Source: CALLPQ01 sp039819545 (GTDB lineage Bacteria > Pseudomonadota > Alphaproteobacteria > Caulobacterales > Parvularculaceae). From it: 46,274 nt of DNA. The position numbers and the translations under genes were made by a program. The stretch's first letter is position 1; every line of letters starts with the position of its first letter. Positions 1 to 8,402 of this stretch are shown piece by piece. The DNA lies in NCBI GenBank assembly GCA_039819545.1, contig JBCBRS010000021.1:1-46274 (forward strand). The letters are read 5' to 3'. The notes under the pieces are model-generated. The model saw nothing but the letters and a program-made list of their open reading frames with translations, did not search any database and had not been told where the DNA came from.

Positions 1-604
1 ACGATGATTGATTGGAATCGAATGACGCCGCATTAATCGCGGAGTCCGCGCCGGCCCGGTCATCAGCCAGTGTCGCAGTGCGCGTGGCAACAAGCCCTAA
101 ATCATCACGATCAACACCGAACTGGGTGCGGCCAGCATCTGCACCAGAGAAACGACTGAGCGACGCGGTTTCAGTGATGACACCGTGCTGTTCTTCTCCG
201 TTCAGGAAGGAAACCAGGGTATCGTCAAAGGCTGGCGTTTCAAAACCAGCTGTAAAAGATGCTGGCGGCGCGCTTACGGGCCGTGTTGTGGCATACCTAT
301 CATTGGGCCCATCGCTAGGCCGATCATTGGAGCGGTCGCCCGCGGGCGTATTTGTTGCCCGGCTCTCCACTTTCTCTGCAGCGCCGACTGGCGTGCGGCC
401 TTGTGCATTCAGGGCTGCAATGGCTGCATCGGTTTGTTGAAAGGCCATTTGTTCGGTGAGCACTTCGGTACCCGTTGCCACACCGGCGGCATCCAAAAGA
501 TACCGCTGCTCCAGCGCATGTAATGAAAGGCTTGTTGAGCCAAGAAGTGATTTTTTCTTCTTTGTCTCAACTGGCGTTTTGGCGAAATTTTTTGCTGGAA
601 TCAT
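1..604 (-). CDS. LEPR-XLL-type large surface protein, N-terminal part (cut by window edge)
   Basis: The minus strand is open from an ATG at 604 to the window edge, giving the first 201 residues of a longer protein. Residues 31-40 read LEQRYLLDAA, a match to the LEPR-XLL motif found near the N-terminus of very large secreted or surface proteins in proteobacteria and planctomycetes. It is preceded by a basic stretch (KKKK, residues 15-18), as is usual for that motif. The rest is rich in Ala, Thr, Asp and Ser, with no membrane segment, and looks like a low-complexity linker. An AGGGAG ribosome site lies about 9 nt before the ATG. The sequence shows the motif and open frame; the family is known for adhesin or repeat-rich exoprotein architecture; a giant repeat protein beyond the edge is inference. 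Confidence 0.72.
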   Translation of the reverse strand, partial: MIPAKNFAKTPVETKKKKSLLGSTSLSLHALEQRYLLDAAGVATGTEVLTEQMAFQQTDAAIAALNAQGRTPVGAAEKVESRATNTPAGDRSNDRPSDGPNDRYATTRPVSAPPASFTAGFETPAFDDTLVSFLNGEEQHGVITETASLSRFSGADAGRTQFGVDRDDLGLVATRTATLADDRAGADSAINAASFDSNQSS

Positions 605-612
605 GGTGAAAG

Positions 613-642
613 CTCCCTCTTCGTTCGCTAAACGCTAGGGAG
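613..642 (-). promoter_or_regulatory. Hairpin that could mask the ribosome site of the LEPR-XLL gene
   Basis: In the minus-strand transcript CTCCCT (complement of 637-642) can pair with AGGGAG (complement of 613-618), which is the ribosome site of the LEPR-XLL gene. The stem is 6 bp with an 18-nt loop. Pairing is seen in the sequence; a role in translational control is inference. Confidence 0.3.
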
Positions 643-999
643 GCTTTATTAATGAAAAATTGCATTATTCTCTTTTTGGGTGATTTTTATCTCAAAAAAA
701 GATTTCTATTCCCGTATTAGATGAAAAAGAAAGGAGTTCTTAAAATCGCCTAAGCATCCGTAAACAGACAATTTTGGATTTGACGCTAAATGTAGGCAGG
801 ATTAAAGGCACCCGGTGCGCGTGACAACAGACACGACCCGGTGGCAAAATCCAGCGAGACACGGTACCCCGGCAGTGCATTCTATACGGATCAAAACGAG
901 CAAAATATATGGACGCACACAACACATGGCACCGGCGCCGCTTTTCTTCTGAAAGCTGCCCAGATGCGTCTTCTATTGATGTGAAAAATCAGGTCTGCG
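643..999. other. Intergenic region between the LEPR-XLL gene and the GGDEF-EAL gene
   Basis: AT-rich from 645 to 780, which probably contains the promoter of the minus-strand LEPR-XLL gene; no convincing -35/-10 pair could be assigned. No coding frame with sensible composition and no RNA gene was seen. Confidence 0.5.
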
Positions 1000-2805
1000 T
1001 TATGTGCGCGTCAGGTGAAAAGGCGCTTTGTTTGGCGCGCCCTCTGGTAACCAGACCGGGAAGATCTCTGGCTTACCAAGCAGATAACCCTGTAGATAAT
1101 CAACACCGAGACCCTTGAGCAACATGGCATCCGCTTCATTATCGACCCACTCCGCTACAGTTTTCATGCCAAAGTTTCGAGCAAGGTCGAGCAGTGTACG
1201 GACAAAAAGCTGATTATCCCGAGACAAGGCCACCCCCGTTACGAATGATCCATCAATTTTCAGGACGTCGATTTCCAGCGCTTTCAAGTTTCGGAAGGAG
1301 GTATACCCCGCGCCAAAATCATCAATGGCAAAGGCGCAGCCAAGTTTTTTAATTTCGGAAACAAATTCGATGGACTGATCAACCGCATCAACAACCTGTG
1401 TTTCGGTAAGCTCCACGGTAATGCGCTTTGCCAAGGGCTCATTGGCGCGCAAATGGGCGATATAGCCCTCCGCCCAGACCGCGTCTTTGACAGTCTCCAT
1501 GGAAATATTCACGTTGAGGTGGATATTCGGGCATTCGGCAAGGGTATTGGTTGCCAGTTCGAGAACACGCCGGTCGAGAAGATGCACAAGACCAAGTCGC
1601 TCTGCCGCCGGGATAAATTCCGGGGCGGGCACAATCTCATTTTGAGCATCGCGCATGCGGATCAGGCATTCAAATTTTGACGCATGCTGATCGATATCGC
1701 CAACGATGGGCTGGAAAGCCAATTGGATACGCCGTTCGTTGAGCGCGGTCAGGATCACATCGGACATTTGGGAATTGCGTCGCCGCATGCTGATATGATC
1801 GGTATTTCGGGAGAAAGTGGCCCAATTGGCTTTGCCAAGACGTTTGGCCTCATCAAGTGCAGCCTCGGCAGAAGCCATAGCCTGTTGGCTGCTGCTGGCA
1901 AATTCAGGGAGTAAAACCGTCCCGATACTGACCGATGCAGCAATCCCGCCCCGATGGGTCTCGACGATACTCTCGCGCACGCCGTTGAGGATATTCGTGA
2001 CGATGGTGCGCACACTATTTTCACTGGCATCATGGATCAGGATACCAAACTTGGTTCCCGCAACGCGGCCAAGATAATCATCGGCGCTGATTTTTGATTG
2101 TAATCGCCGGGCAACTTCAACGATGACCTGATCGGCAATTTCAAAACCGAAATCGGCGTTCACTGCCCCTAAATCGTCAACACCGACGAGAAAATAAGCC
2201 CCGGTCCGCCCCTCGGCACCGGTTTCGCTAAGCCAACTATCGAGACACGCGCGCAAACTGACCCTGTTGAGAAGACCGGTAAGCTCATCATGCTGGGCTA
2301 GCCAGGAAAGGCGTTCCTCGCGCTGTTTTTGCGCATCAATTGATCGGATGACGCCCACCAGACGGCGGTTTTCACCTTGTCCGATCCACCCCCCTCGTTC
2401 TTCAACCCACAAATACCGCCCATCGGCGTGGCAGAATTGGTACTCGCACGCATACCCATGCTCCCCGTGGGCCACAGCATTTGTGCGCCGTTCCACGTGG
2501 GCGGGTAGCAAGGTTGAAAGATAGGTATCGAGATCAATGGATGGTGCATGATCATCCGTACCCGCCATCTCGCTCCCGGATGCACCGGTCATTGCCGCGG
2601 CGGCATGGGCATTGGACCAGGAAAGGCGATTTGACTGTGGATCAAATTCGAACAGGGTCTGGAGCGCCGGCACAGTTGGCCCGGCGATGGGCGCGCGGGA
2701 CGCAGCACGCGAAGGCGTATCGACGCTTTGCGCTCTGTCGGCGTCGCTGGCATCGGGAGCGCCATGCGCTGAACTCGCTTGTGTCGCCTGTGCTCCGGTC
2801 ACCAT
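1000..2805 (-). CDS. PAS-GGDEF-EAL cyclic-di-GMP phosphodiesterase
   Basis: Probable cytoplasmic cyclic-di-GMP phosphodiesterase, 601 residues from the ATG at 2805, which has an AGGGA ribosome site. A longer in-frame start at 3150 would add 115 residues of non-coding character. After an Ala/Ser-rich leader come a PAS-like domain (about 48-158), a GGDEF-fold domain (about 168-335) and an EAL domain (about 345-590). The GGDEF motif is degenerate (AGTKF, 249-253), so cyclase activity is unlikely. The EAL catalytic set appears intact: ECL (379-381), NVN (431-433), ELTET (465-469), DDFGAG (495-500), KIDGS (516-520), E552 and QGYLLGKP (572-579). No membrane segment is visible, so the signal is probably sensed by the PAS domain. 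It stands alone, with no obvious operon partner. Confidence 0.9.
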   Translation of the reverse strand: MVTGAQATQASSAHGAPDASDADRAQSVDTPSRAASRAPIAGPTVPALQTLFEFDPQSNRLSWSNAHAAAAMTGASGSEMAGTDDHAPSIDLDTYLSTLLPAHVERRTNAVAHGEHGYACEYQFCHADGRYLWVEERGGWIGQGENRRLVGVIRSIDAQKQREERLSWLAQHDELTGLLNRVSLRACLDSWLSETGAEGRTGAYFLVGVDDLGAVNADFGFEIADQVIVEVARRLQSKISADDYLGRVAGTKFGILIHDASENSVRTIVTNILNGVRESIVETHRGGIAASVSIGTVLLPEFASSSQQAMASAEAALDEAKRLGKANWATFSRNTDHISMRRRNSQMSDVILTALNERRIQLAFQPIVGDIDQHASKFECLIRMRDAQNEIVPAPEFIPAAERLGLVHLLDRRVLELATNTLAECPNIHLNVNISMETVKDAVWAEGYIAHLRANEPLAKRITVELTETQVVDAVDQSIEFVSEIKKLGCAFAIDDFGAGYTSFRNLKALEIDVLKIDGSFVTGVALSRDNQLFVRTLLDLARNFGMKTVAEWVDNEADAMLLKGLGVDYLQGYLLGKPEIFPVWLPEGAPNKAPFHLTRT

Positions 2806-3333
2806 AAAATCCCTAATTTCGCAATGCCACAGACCGTACGCGCCCTTCGGTAAATTTTTTTTGAACCTGCCACGCGTTTTTGAGCGCGCGCCCGCATGAC
2901 GGCCCGCACGGTACGCCTTCGGGGAAAGGCGGTACGGGAATTGCTCACCGATCCGTATGAAAGTTTTTGTTAACCCTTCGCCGCCGTGCCCCAGGGCACC
3001 AAGACGAATGCGGGCCGGTTCCAAAGGGGGGCCAGCACGCGGGTCAATGGAAATTTTTCCACCCACGCGGGCCGACGGGCCTGCCCCGCGCAGAACGCAG
3101 CCGGTAGAACACCACAAGAAGCGGTCGCTGTTGGCAAAACGAGTGCCCAACAGCGCGCTCCACTATGGCTACGATGCCCATGGGGCATGCCAGCGCGCAT
3201 CAAGGCGCGGCGGCTTGGTGGATATCATCACTTAACAAGGGCGCCGAGCCAGTCTTAAAAGGTCTGGAGCAACGCGAACACTGTCCTGGGTTTGCGCTGC
3301 GCTTGCCCGGAAATATGGGTTTGCTTCAGACCC
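2806..3333. other. Intergenic region upstream of the GGDEF-EAL gene
   Basis: GC-rich, with open frames on both strands that look like composition artefacts. It must hold the promoter of the minus-strand GGDEF-EAL gene, but no clear promoter was identified. A degenerate copy of the interspersed repeat lies at 3280-3317. Confidence 0.45.
3280..3317 (-). repeat. Degenerate copy of the CCCGGG interspersed repeat
   Basis: Read on the minus strand this is TTTCCGGGCAAGCGCAGCGC followed by AAACCCAGGACAGTG. It aligns with the first half of the repeat at 9111-9324 (TTCCCGGGCAAGCGAAGCGC, then AGACCCGGGAACTGTC). It lies just past the end of the gene at 3334-3774, as do the copies after trcR, so it is probably a REP-like intergenic family. 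Confidence 0.55.
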
Positions 3334-3774
3334 TTATCGCGCGATCGTATCGGTGACCGCGAGATCACGCCGTGAGGTGGCTGTGGTCACGATGATTCCC
3401 GTGATTGGATCGAGGAATAACATCAGAAGGAAGACGAAAAAGGTTGTGTTGCCGAAACCTTCCACAAGCACAAAAGCGAAGGCGGCAGCGGTGAAGACGA
3501 GAAAAGACAAGACGTGGTTAAAAACCGACTCGTTGCCGATTTTCGTAGCCCTGACCAGTTCTACAAACAATAGGCCCATACTGATCACGAGAAACAGAAC
3601 GCCCCAGGTGACCGGCCATTTGTCCCCGGAATAGAGCACCAACTCCGCGATGGGCACTTCATGCCAGTAGGTCGTGCCCGTGCTTGTCACGATATCGCCA
3701 ACGCCGGTCACCGTTATGATGGCGTATGCAACGAAGCTGATGGTCATCAGCGGAAAGACTAAGAACGCAGACAT
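3334..3774 (-). CDS. Small integral membrane protein of unknown function
   Basis: 146 residues, ATG start with an AAGGG ribosome site about 8 nt upstream. Four hydrophobic segments are visible, roughly 5-27, 55-75, 85-106 and 109-128, with a short basic C-terminal tail (SRRDLAVTDTIAR). I do not recognise a named family. It is followed on the same strand by nothing, and the GT2 gene lies upstream with a gap of about 100 bp, so the two could be co-transcribed. GT2 enzymes of the polyprenyl-phosphate type often sit next to small multi-span membrane proteins, but no flippase signature (such as GtrA) is evident here. Function is open. Confidence 0.7.
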   Translation of the reverse strand: MSAFLVFPLMTISFVAYAIITVTGVGDIVTSTGTTYWHEVPIAELVLYSGDKWPVTWGVLFLVISMGLLFVELVRATKIGNESVFNHVLSFLVFTAAAFAFVLVEGFGNTTFFVFLLMLFLDPITGIIVTTATSRRDLAVTDTIAR

Positions 3775-3877
3775 GGGTTAACCCTTCACAAGCAAGCCAA
3801 CTAGCTAACAAACATATGATGATTGCCCAAAGCGAAACAAGCAAAACGCCTCTTTCAGCCCCCTGAAAACAGAGGAC

Positions 3878-4696
3878 TCAGCGCTCTGTAATCTGTTTTG
3901 GGTCGCGGGCGCGTGATTTTAGCCACAAGACACCGATCAAATCGCGAACCGCAACGGCCAGACGCCCCAGATTGGTGTATTTTGACCGTCCATGGGTCCG
4001 CGCCCGGTGCCCCACGGGCATAAATCGGACCGCAAACCCCTCCCGTTTCATGAGAAACGGCAGATACCGATGCATATGATCAAAATAGGGCAAGCGCAGA
4101 TAGGCCGCCCGGTAAAACACCTTTACCCCGCATCCACTGTCGCGCGCCCCATCAGCCAGAAGCCGCTGGCGCACCCCATTGGCGATGCTGGAGGCCAGGC
4201 GTTTGGGGCCCCCGTCCTGACGCTGTTGACGCTCACCGGCGACCATGGCGAGCGGTTTTACAGGGTCAGTGGTTTGTGCGGTTACAAGATTTTTATGAAG
4301 TGAGACTAAATCGTTAGGATCGTTTTGTCGGTCCCCGTCGAGCGTCGCAATCACCGGAAACCGGGCCGCTAGGACCCCGGTGCGCACGGCCCGGCTCTGT
4401 CCCGCATTGGCGTGGTGGCTGATCACGCGCACATCAAGGCCGCCGGCGCGCGCCGCGAGAAGCCGCACAGCCGTATCATCGGTGGACCCGTCATCAACAA
4501 CAATCACTTCCGACGGCAGTGGCGCCAGGTGAGCAAGGGCGGCTAAAATTTCCTCCACATGGGCAACGGCGCCGTCTGCCTCCTGATACATCGGCGTGAC
4601 CACACTTAACCCTGCGCCCTTGGTTGGACCTTGCCCGGTATCCGCAGCAAGATTGAGGGCGAAGATGGAGGCGTTTATGGCAGATGGATTGGACAT
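3878..4696 (-). CDS. Glycosyltransferase family 2, polyprenyl-phosphate sugar synthase type
   Basis: 272 residues from the ATG at 4696, which has a GAGG ribosome site; an ATG 9 nt upstream is an alternative. The GT-A fold is clear: LSVVTPMYQE at the first strand, VVDDGSTDD (nucleotide-sugar binding), LDGDRQNDP (metal-binding DxD region), then DSGCGVKVF and RYLPFL with a basic GRSKY near the C-terminus. This pattern matches dolichol/undecaprenyl-phosphate mannosyl- or glucosyltransferases of the DPM1/ArnC type, which load a sugar from a nucleotide donor onto polyprenyl phosphate at the inner membrane. The two divergent GT39 enzymes next door use such lipid-linked donors, so the three may form one pathway (inference). 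Confidence 0.88.
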   Translation of the reverse strand: MSNPSAINASIFALNLAADTGQGPTKGAGLSVVTPMYQEADGAVAHVEEILAALAHLAPLPSEVIVVDDGSTDDTAVRLLAARAGGLDVRVISHHANAGQSRAVRTGVLAARFPVIATLDGDRQNDPNDLVSLHKNLVTAQTTDPVKPLAMVAGERQQRQDGGPKRLASSIANGVRQRLLADGARDSGCGVKVFYRAAYLRLPYFDHMHRYLPFLMKREGFAVRFMPVGHRARTHGRSKYTNLGRLAVAVRDLIGVLWLKSRARDPKQITER

Positions 4697-4896
4697 GGTC
4701 CTCATCGGATAGGGCGCGCGCGACCAAACTAAATGTCACCAAGGAACCGGTAGCGTCTGCGTGTCTGTCTGCTATGCATAATCAGGACCGGCGGGCCCGG
4801 CAATATGGGGCGTTCCCATTGCAACCAACGCTGGTTTGATCGTGGGGAACAGCGTTGTTGTGGCCGCGTTCCCTGGCCAAATGGGGATCCCTATTC

Positions 4897-6720
4897 ATGT
4901 CCCACCGCGCCGCCCGCTCCAATCGAGACCGAATACCGGGGGAGACCCTCGCTTCGCGCCCACAAGCCCTTGGACTTGTGCTGATTATTGCAGCGCTGAC
5001 CCTGCCGGGACTATGGCAGATGCCGACCCTTGACCGCGACGAGGCGCGCTTTGCGCAAACCACCAAGCAAATGCTTGAAAGCGGGGATTTTCTGCGCATC
5101 CGGTTTCACAATGAGGCCCGCAATAAAAAACCCCATGGCATCCACTGGCTCCAGGCCGCCACCGTCTCCATGGCCAACGTCTCAATGGCCAACATCTCAA
5201 GGGACAGTGCTAACGAGCCCACGGCAATCTGGGCCTATCGCCTGCCGTCAGTTTTAGGCATGGCGATGGCAATTTTTGGCGTCTGGGTGTTGGGGTGGCA
5301 TCTGGTGGACCGGGTGGCGGGCTGGCGCGCGGCAATCCTGTTCGGCGCGGGGCCGGTTGCCATGGCGGAGGCGACAATCGCAAAGACCGATGCGATGCTT
5401 ACGGGGCTTGTGGTGCTGACCATGCTGGCGCTGGCGAAACTGATGGTCCCTTCTGCTACCGCCGCGAGCGTGAAAGGCGCACAGACCGTACGCGGCAATT
5501 TCATCTGGATGCTGACGTTTTGGCTCGGGCTTACCGCCGCAATTCTGGTTAAAGGTCCGATTGCGCCGATGGTTGTCGGCTTCACCCTTTGCGGGCTGTT
5601 TGTGGGTAGGCGGATGATGGCTCCGCCTCTGCCCTCCTCCCCTTGGCAATCCTTGCGCCCGGGGGTCGGCCTCACGATCATGACCGTGATATTGGCCCCC
5701 TGGGCCTGGGCAACGCACGGGGCGACGCAAGGGCAGTTTTTTGCCGATGCGCTCGGTGGCGATTTTCTCGGCAAGGTTGCCACGGTTCAGGAATTCCATG
5801 CCGGCCCGCCGGGCTATTATCTCATTCTCCTGCCCATCCTGTTGTGGCCACTTGCGGGACTGTTACCCCGGCTGGTCCATCAGGCGTTTGCGGCGCGCAA
5901 GGAGACGTCGGCGCGGTTTTTCACGGTACCAATGCTGTTTCTTCTTGCCTGGTTGGTTCCGGCCTGGCTTGCCTTTGAGGTCTCCAGTACGAAACTGCCC
6001 CACTACACCTTGCCGCTCTATCCTGCGCTGGCTTTGCTTGGCGCCATGGCACTGCGCCAACCGATTGCACCCGCACCAGCATGGACGCGGTGGTTGGGCT
6101 CGGTCTTACTCGGTGGCGTAGGCCTCACTGTGAGTGTCGGGCTTATCGCGCTGCCAGTCGTCTATAACAGCAGTGGGGCGAGCATTTCTGCCTACGCCGC
6201 CGCTCTCGCCACAATCGCGCTGTCAGGGCTAGCCGCGTTCGCCCTTTGGCAAAATCGACCCGTGCAGATGGCCGGTATCACCGCGCTGACTTCCTGGTTT
6301 GCCTGCGCCGTTTTCCTCACCAGCACGCTGCCCGGGCTCGATCGGCTTGGCCTTTCAGAAAGACTGGCCGAGGTCGCTGGAGCCTTTCCGGCAGAAAAGA
6401 CCTATCTCCTCGGCTATCGCGAGCCCTCGGCGGTCTTCCTTCTCGGCACGCAGATCACTTTTGTCGCCGACGAGAACGCGTTGATTGCCGGCCTTTCCAG
6501 CGATTTTGGTACCCTCGCCATTGTGGAGGCGCGCGCGGCACCGGCCTTTGAGACCAGCGCCGCGCGCGCCGGTCTGACCTTGACGCCGCTGGCCAAAATT
6601 GACGGTTTCAACTATTCGAACGGCAACGCTGCCAAATTGCTGATCTACCGCCGCGACCGCAACGACCGTCACACGGCGCACACGTCCAGCCCCCTACAAG
6701 AGTTGACCCAAGCCCGATGA
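4897..6720 (+). CDS. GT39/ArnT-like membrane glycosyltransferase (first of pair)
   Basis: 607 residues from the ATG at 4897; an upstream TTG at 4855 is possible but less likely. A multi-span membrane enzyme with the PMT/ArnT N-terminal signature: LPGLWQMPTLDRDEARFAQT, where the acidic D-x-D/E pair in the first periplasmic loop is the catalytic site, followed by NKKPHGIHWLQA. About 11-12 hydrophobic segments follow, then a soluble C-terminal domain. Such enzymes move a sugar from a polyprenyl-phosphate donor to an acceptor (lipid A, protein or glycan) on the periplasmic side. A near-perfect 15-bp direct repeat at 5170-5199 encodes MANVS-MANIS within a periplasmic loop. The stop codon overlaps the next gene by 4 bp (ATGA), so the two are co-translated. 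Confidence 0.88.
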   Translation: MSHRAARSNRDRIPGETLASRPQALGLVLIIAALTLPGLWQMPTLDRDEARFAQTTKQMLESGDFLRIRFHNEARNKKPHGIHWLQAATVSMANVSMANISRDSANEPTAIWAYRLPSVLGMAMAIFGVWVLGWHLVDRVAGWRAAILFGAGPVAMAEATIAKTDAMLTGLVVLTMLALAKLMVPSATAASVKGAQTVRGNFIWMLTFWLGLTAAILVKGPIAPMVVGFTLCGLFVGRRMMAPPLPSSPWQSLRPGVGLTIMTVILAPWAWATHGATQGQFFADALGGDFLGKVATVQEFHAGPPGYYLILLPILLWPLAGLLPRLVHQAFAARKETSARFFTVPMLFLLAWLVPAWLAFEVSSTKLPHYTLPLYPALALLGAMALRQPIAPAPAWTRWLGSVLLGGVGLTVSVGLIALPVVYNSSGASISAYAAALATIALSGLAAFALWQNRPVQMAGITALTSWFACAVFLTSTLPGLDRLGLSERLAEVAGAFPAEKTYLLGYREPSAVFLLGTQITFVADENALIAGLSSDFGTLAIVEARAAPAFETSAARAGLTLTPLAKIDGFNYSNGNAAKLLIYRRDRNDRHTAHTSSPLQELTQAR

Positions 6721-8198
6721 ACGCCCTTTTCGCCCGGATCGAAAGCCAGCCCCTGAACGCGTTTGGCCTTTTTCTTTTTGTGATAATCAGCGTACGTCTT
6801 ATCGCATTGGGGGTCAGCCAACTCGACCTTGGTCCTGATGAAACCCAATACTGGTACTGGGCACAGTCACCAGCCTTTGGCTATTTCTCAAAGCCCCCCA
6901 TGATCGCATGGCTGATCAGCGCCACCACCGGTCTTTTTGGTGACGCCAGTTGGGCGGTGCGTCTTGCGTCGCCGCTTCTTCATGGTGGAACGGCCTGTTT
7001 CCTGTTTGCCCTGACGAGCCATCTTTATGATCGTAAAATCGCGTTCTGGGTTGGTACGGGCTGGCTGATCATGCCGGGGATCGCGTTTTCTTCCATGCTG
7101 ATGACAACTGATGTGCCGCTTTTGTTTTTCTGGTCGGGCGCTCTTTATTTCTATGCGCTCATCACGGTGGAGCGGGCGCCGCGTTTTGGCGAACCCTCAC
7201 TGGGTCTGGGTGTCTTGCTCGGCGCGTTCATGGGCCTGGGGTTTTTGTCAAAATACGCCATGATCTATTTTCTGATTGCGCTGGCGATAACCCTTTTCGT
7301 CTCCGGTCGGATCAAGACGCGCCGGGTCTGGCAGACGGTGTTGGTCGCGCTTGGTATCATGATCATGGTCATAATGCCAAACATTATCTGGAACCTGCAG
7401 CATGATTTTCAGACCCTCAGCCATACCGCCGATAATGCCAATTGGGGGGCTGATCTTTTTAACCCGGACGAACTCGCCGACTTTTTGGGGAGCCAGATCG
7501 GTATCGCCGGGCCAATCACCCTCGGCGCGTTTTTGGTATTTCTTACTGTGGGTTTGCGCAAATCTGCCCTTGGCGACTTGCGGCTGTTACTCGCCTTTGC
7601 CCTCAACCCGCTTTTTATCGTCAGTGTACAGGCCTTATTGTCTCGCGCCCATGCCAATTGGGCGGCGGCGGCCTATCCGGCGGTGCTGATCATTGCGTGT
7701 GTCTGGCTATACAAGACGCGCCGGTTCAACCTGCTCTTTGCCAATCACGGTTTGCATCTGAACCTCTCGGTTGGGCTTGCAATTGTCCTGTCAAACCTGA
7801 CGCTAGTCGATGGGCTAGGGTTATCGAACGCGGTCAAACGTGTGCGCGGTTGGGAGATACAAGGCGCGCGGGTGGCCGAGGTCGCCGCAAGCTATGGAAC
7901 CGTTATGGCCGACGACAGGGAACTGACCGGACAGCTTCTTTATTATGCCGGTCTTGCCGAGCGGGGTGTTCTTGCTTTTAACTCCAACAACCGCGTCGAC
8001 AGCCACTATGAAGCGTTTTACGCCTTTCAGGGTACGGAGCCAGAGCCGCTTCTCTACATCACGCAAAACCCCGATGCGGTTGCTGTCACGCCCATGTTCG
8101 ACACGGTCAAACCGCTCGCCACAAGTACCGTTGACCTGAAAAACGGACGCCAACGTACCCTCTATCTCTTTGAAATCGCTGGTTTTCGGGGGCGGTAA
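6717..8198 (+). CDS. GT39-family membrane glycosyltransferase (second of pair)
   Basis: 493 residues, starting at an ATG that overlaps the previous stop by 4 bp. Membrane protein with PMT-type signature LDLGPDETQYWYWAQ (acidic DE in the first periplasmic loop), then GYFSKPPMIAWLI, and about 9-10 hydrophobic segments. The C-terminal 120 residues are soluble. The family uses polyprenyl-phosphate sugars as donors. Two GT39 enzymes in one operon, divergent from a GT2 polyprenyl-phosphate synthase, suggest sequential addition of the same or related sugars to a surface glycan or lipid. The acceptor cannot be deduced. Confidence 0.87.
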   Translation: MNALFARIESQPLNAFGLFLFVIISVRLIALGVSQLDLGPDETQYWYWAQSPAFGYFSKPPMIAWLISATTGLFGDASWAVRLASPLLHGGTACFLFALTSHLYDRKIAFWVGTGWLIMPGIAFSSMLMTTDVPLLFFWSGALYFYALITVERAPRFGEPSLGLGVLLGAFMGLGFLSKYAMIYFLIALAITLFVSGRIKTRRVWQTVLVALGIMIMVIMPNIIWNLQHDFQTLSHTADNANWGADLFNPDELADFLGSQIGIAGPITLGAFLVFLTVGLRKSALGDLRLLLAFALNPLFIVSVQALLSRAHANWAAAAYPAVLIIACVWLYKTRRFNLLFANHGLHLNLSVGLAIVLSNLTLVDGLGLSNAVKRVRGWEIQGARVAEVAASYGTVMADDRELTGQLLYYAGLAERGVLAFNSNNRVDSHYEAFYAFQGTEPEPLLYITQNPDAVAVTPMFDTVKPLATSTVDLKNGRQRTLYLFEIAGFRGR

Positions 8199-8265
8199 CC
8201 GGTATTTTTCTTTTTTGCTTGGCTCTGACGCGCGATGCCCCTATATCCGCCCTAGTGTCAACGAC

Positions 8266-8384
8266 ACGGGCGCTTCCCCCACAACCGGGTGCCACCTGGC
8301 CCCCCTTACCGGAGGCGCGGCGAGACCAGAAAATGGCTCGCCGGCCGCAAACCCCCTTGCCAGGTGGAAGGGAAAGACGCCCGT
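8266..8384 (+). ncRNA. Candidate structured 5' leader RNA of trcR
   Basis: The leader ends about 6 nt before the trcR ribosome site. Nested pairings seen in the sequence: 8266-8272 ACGGGCG with 8378-8384 CGCCCGT; 8273-8278 CTTCCC with 8370-8376 GGGAAAG (one bulge); 8292-8300 CCACCTGGC with 8359-8367 GCCAGGTGG (9 bp perfect); and an inner hairpin 8319-8342, GGCGAG-A-CCA / TGG-CTCGCC with a GAAAA loop. A short CCTTACCGGAGG element may form a second arm, giving a three-way junction. It matches no riboswitch consensus that I can recall. The pairing is direct observation; a regulatory role for TrcR synthesis is inference. Confidence 0.45.
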
Positions 8385-8402
8385 AACAACGGAGAGCTAC
8401 CC

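Noticed and set aside
8266..8384. SRP RNA, RNase P, cobalamin or TPP riboswitch in the trcR leader
   Set aside because: None of the conserved blocks (such as the GGAAGGAAGCA SRP loop or the riboswitch boxes) is present.
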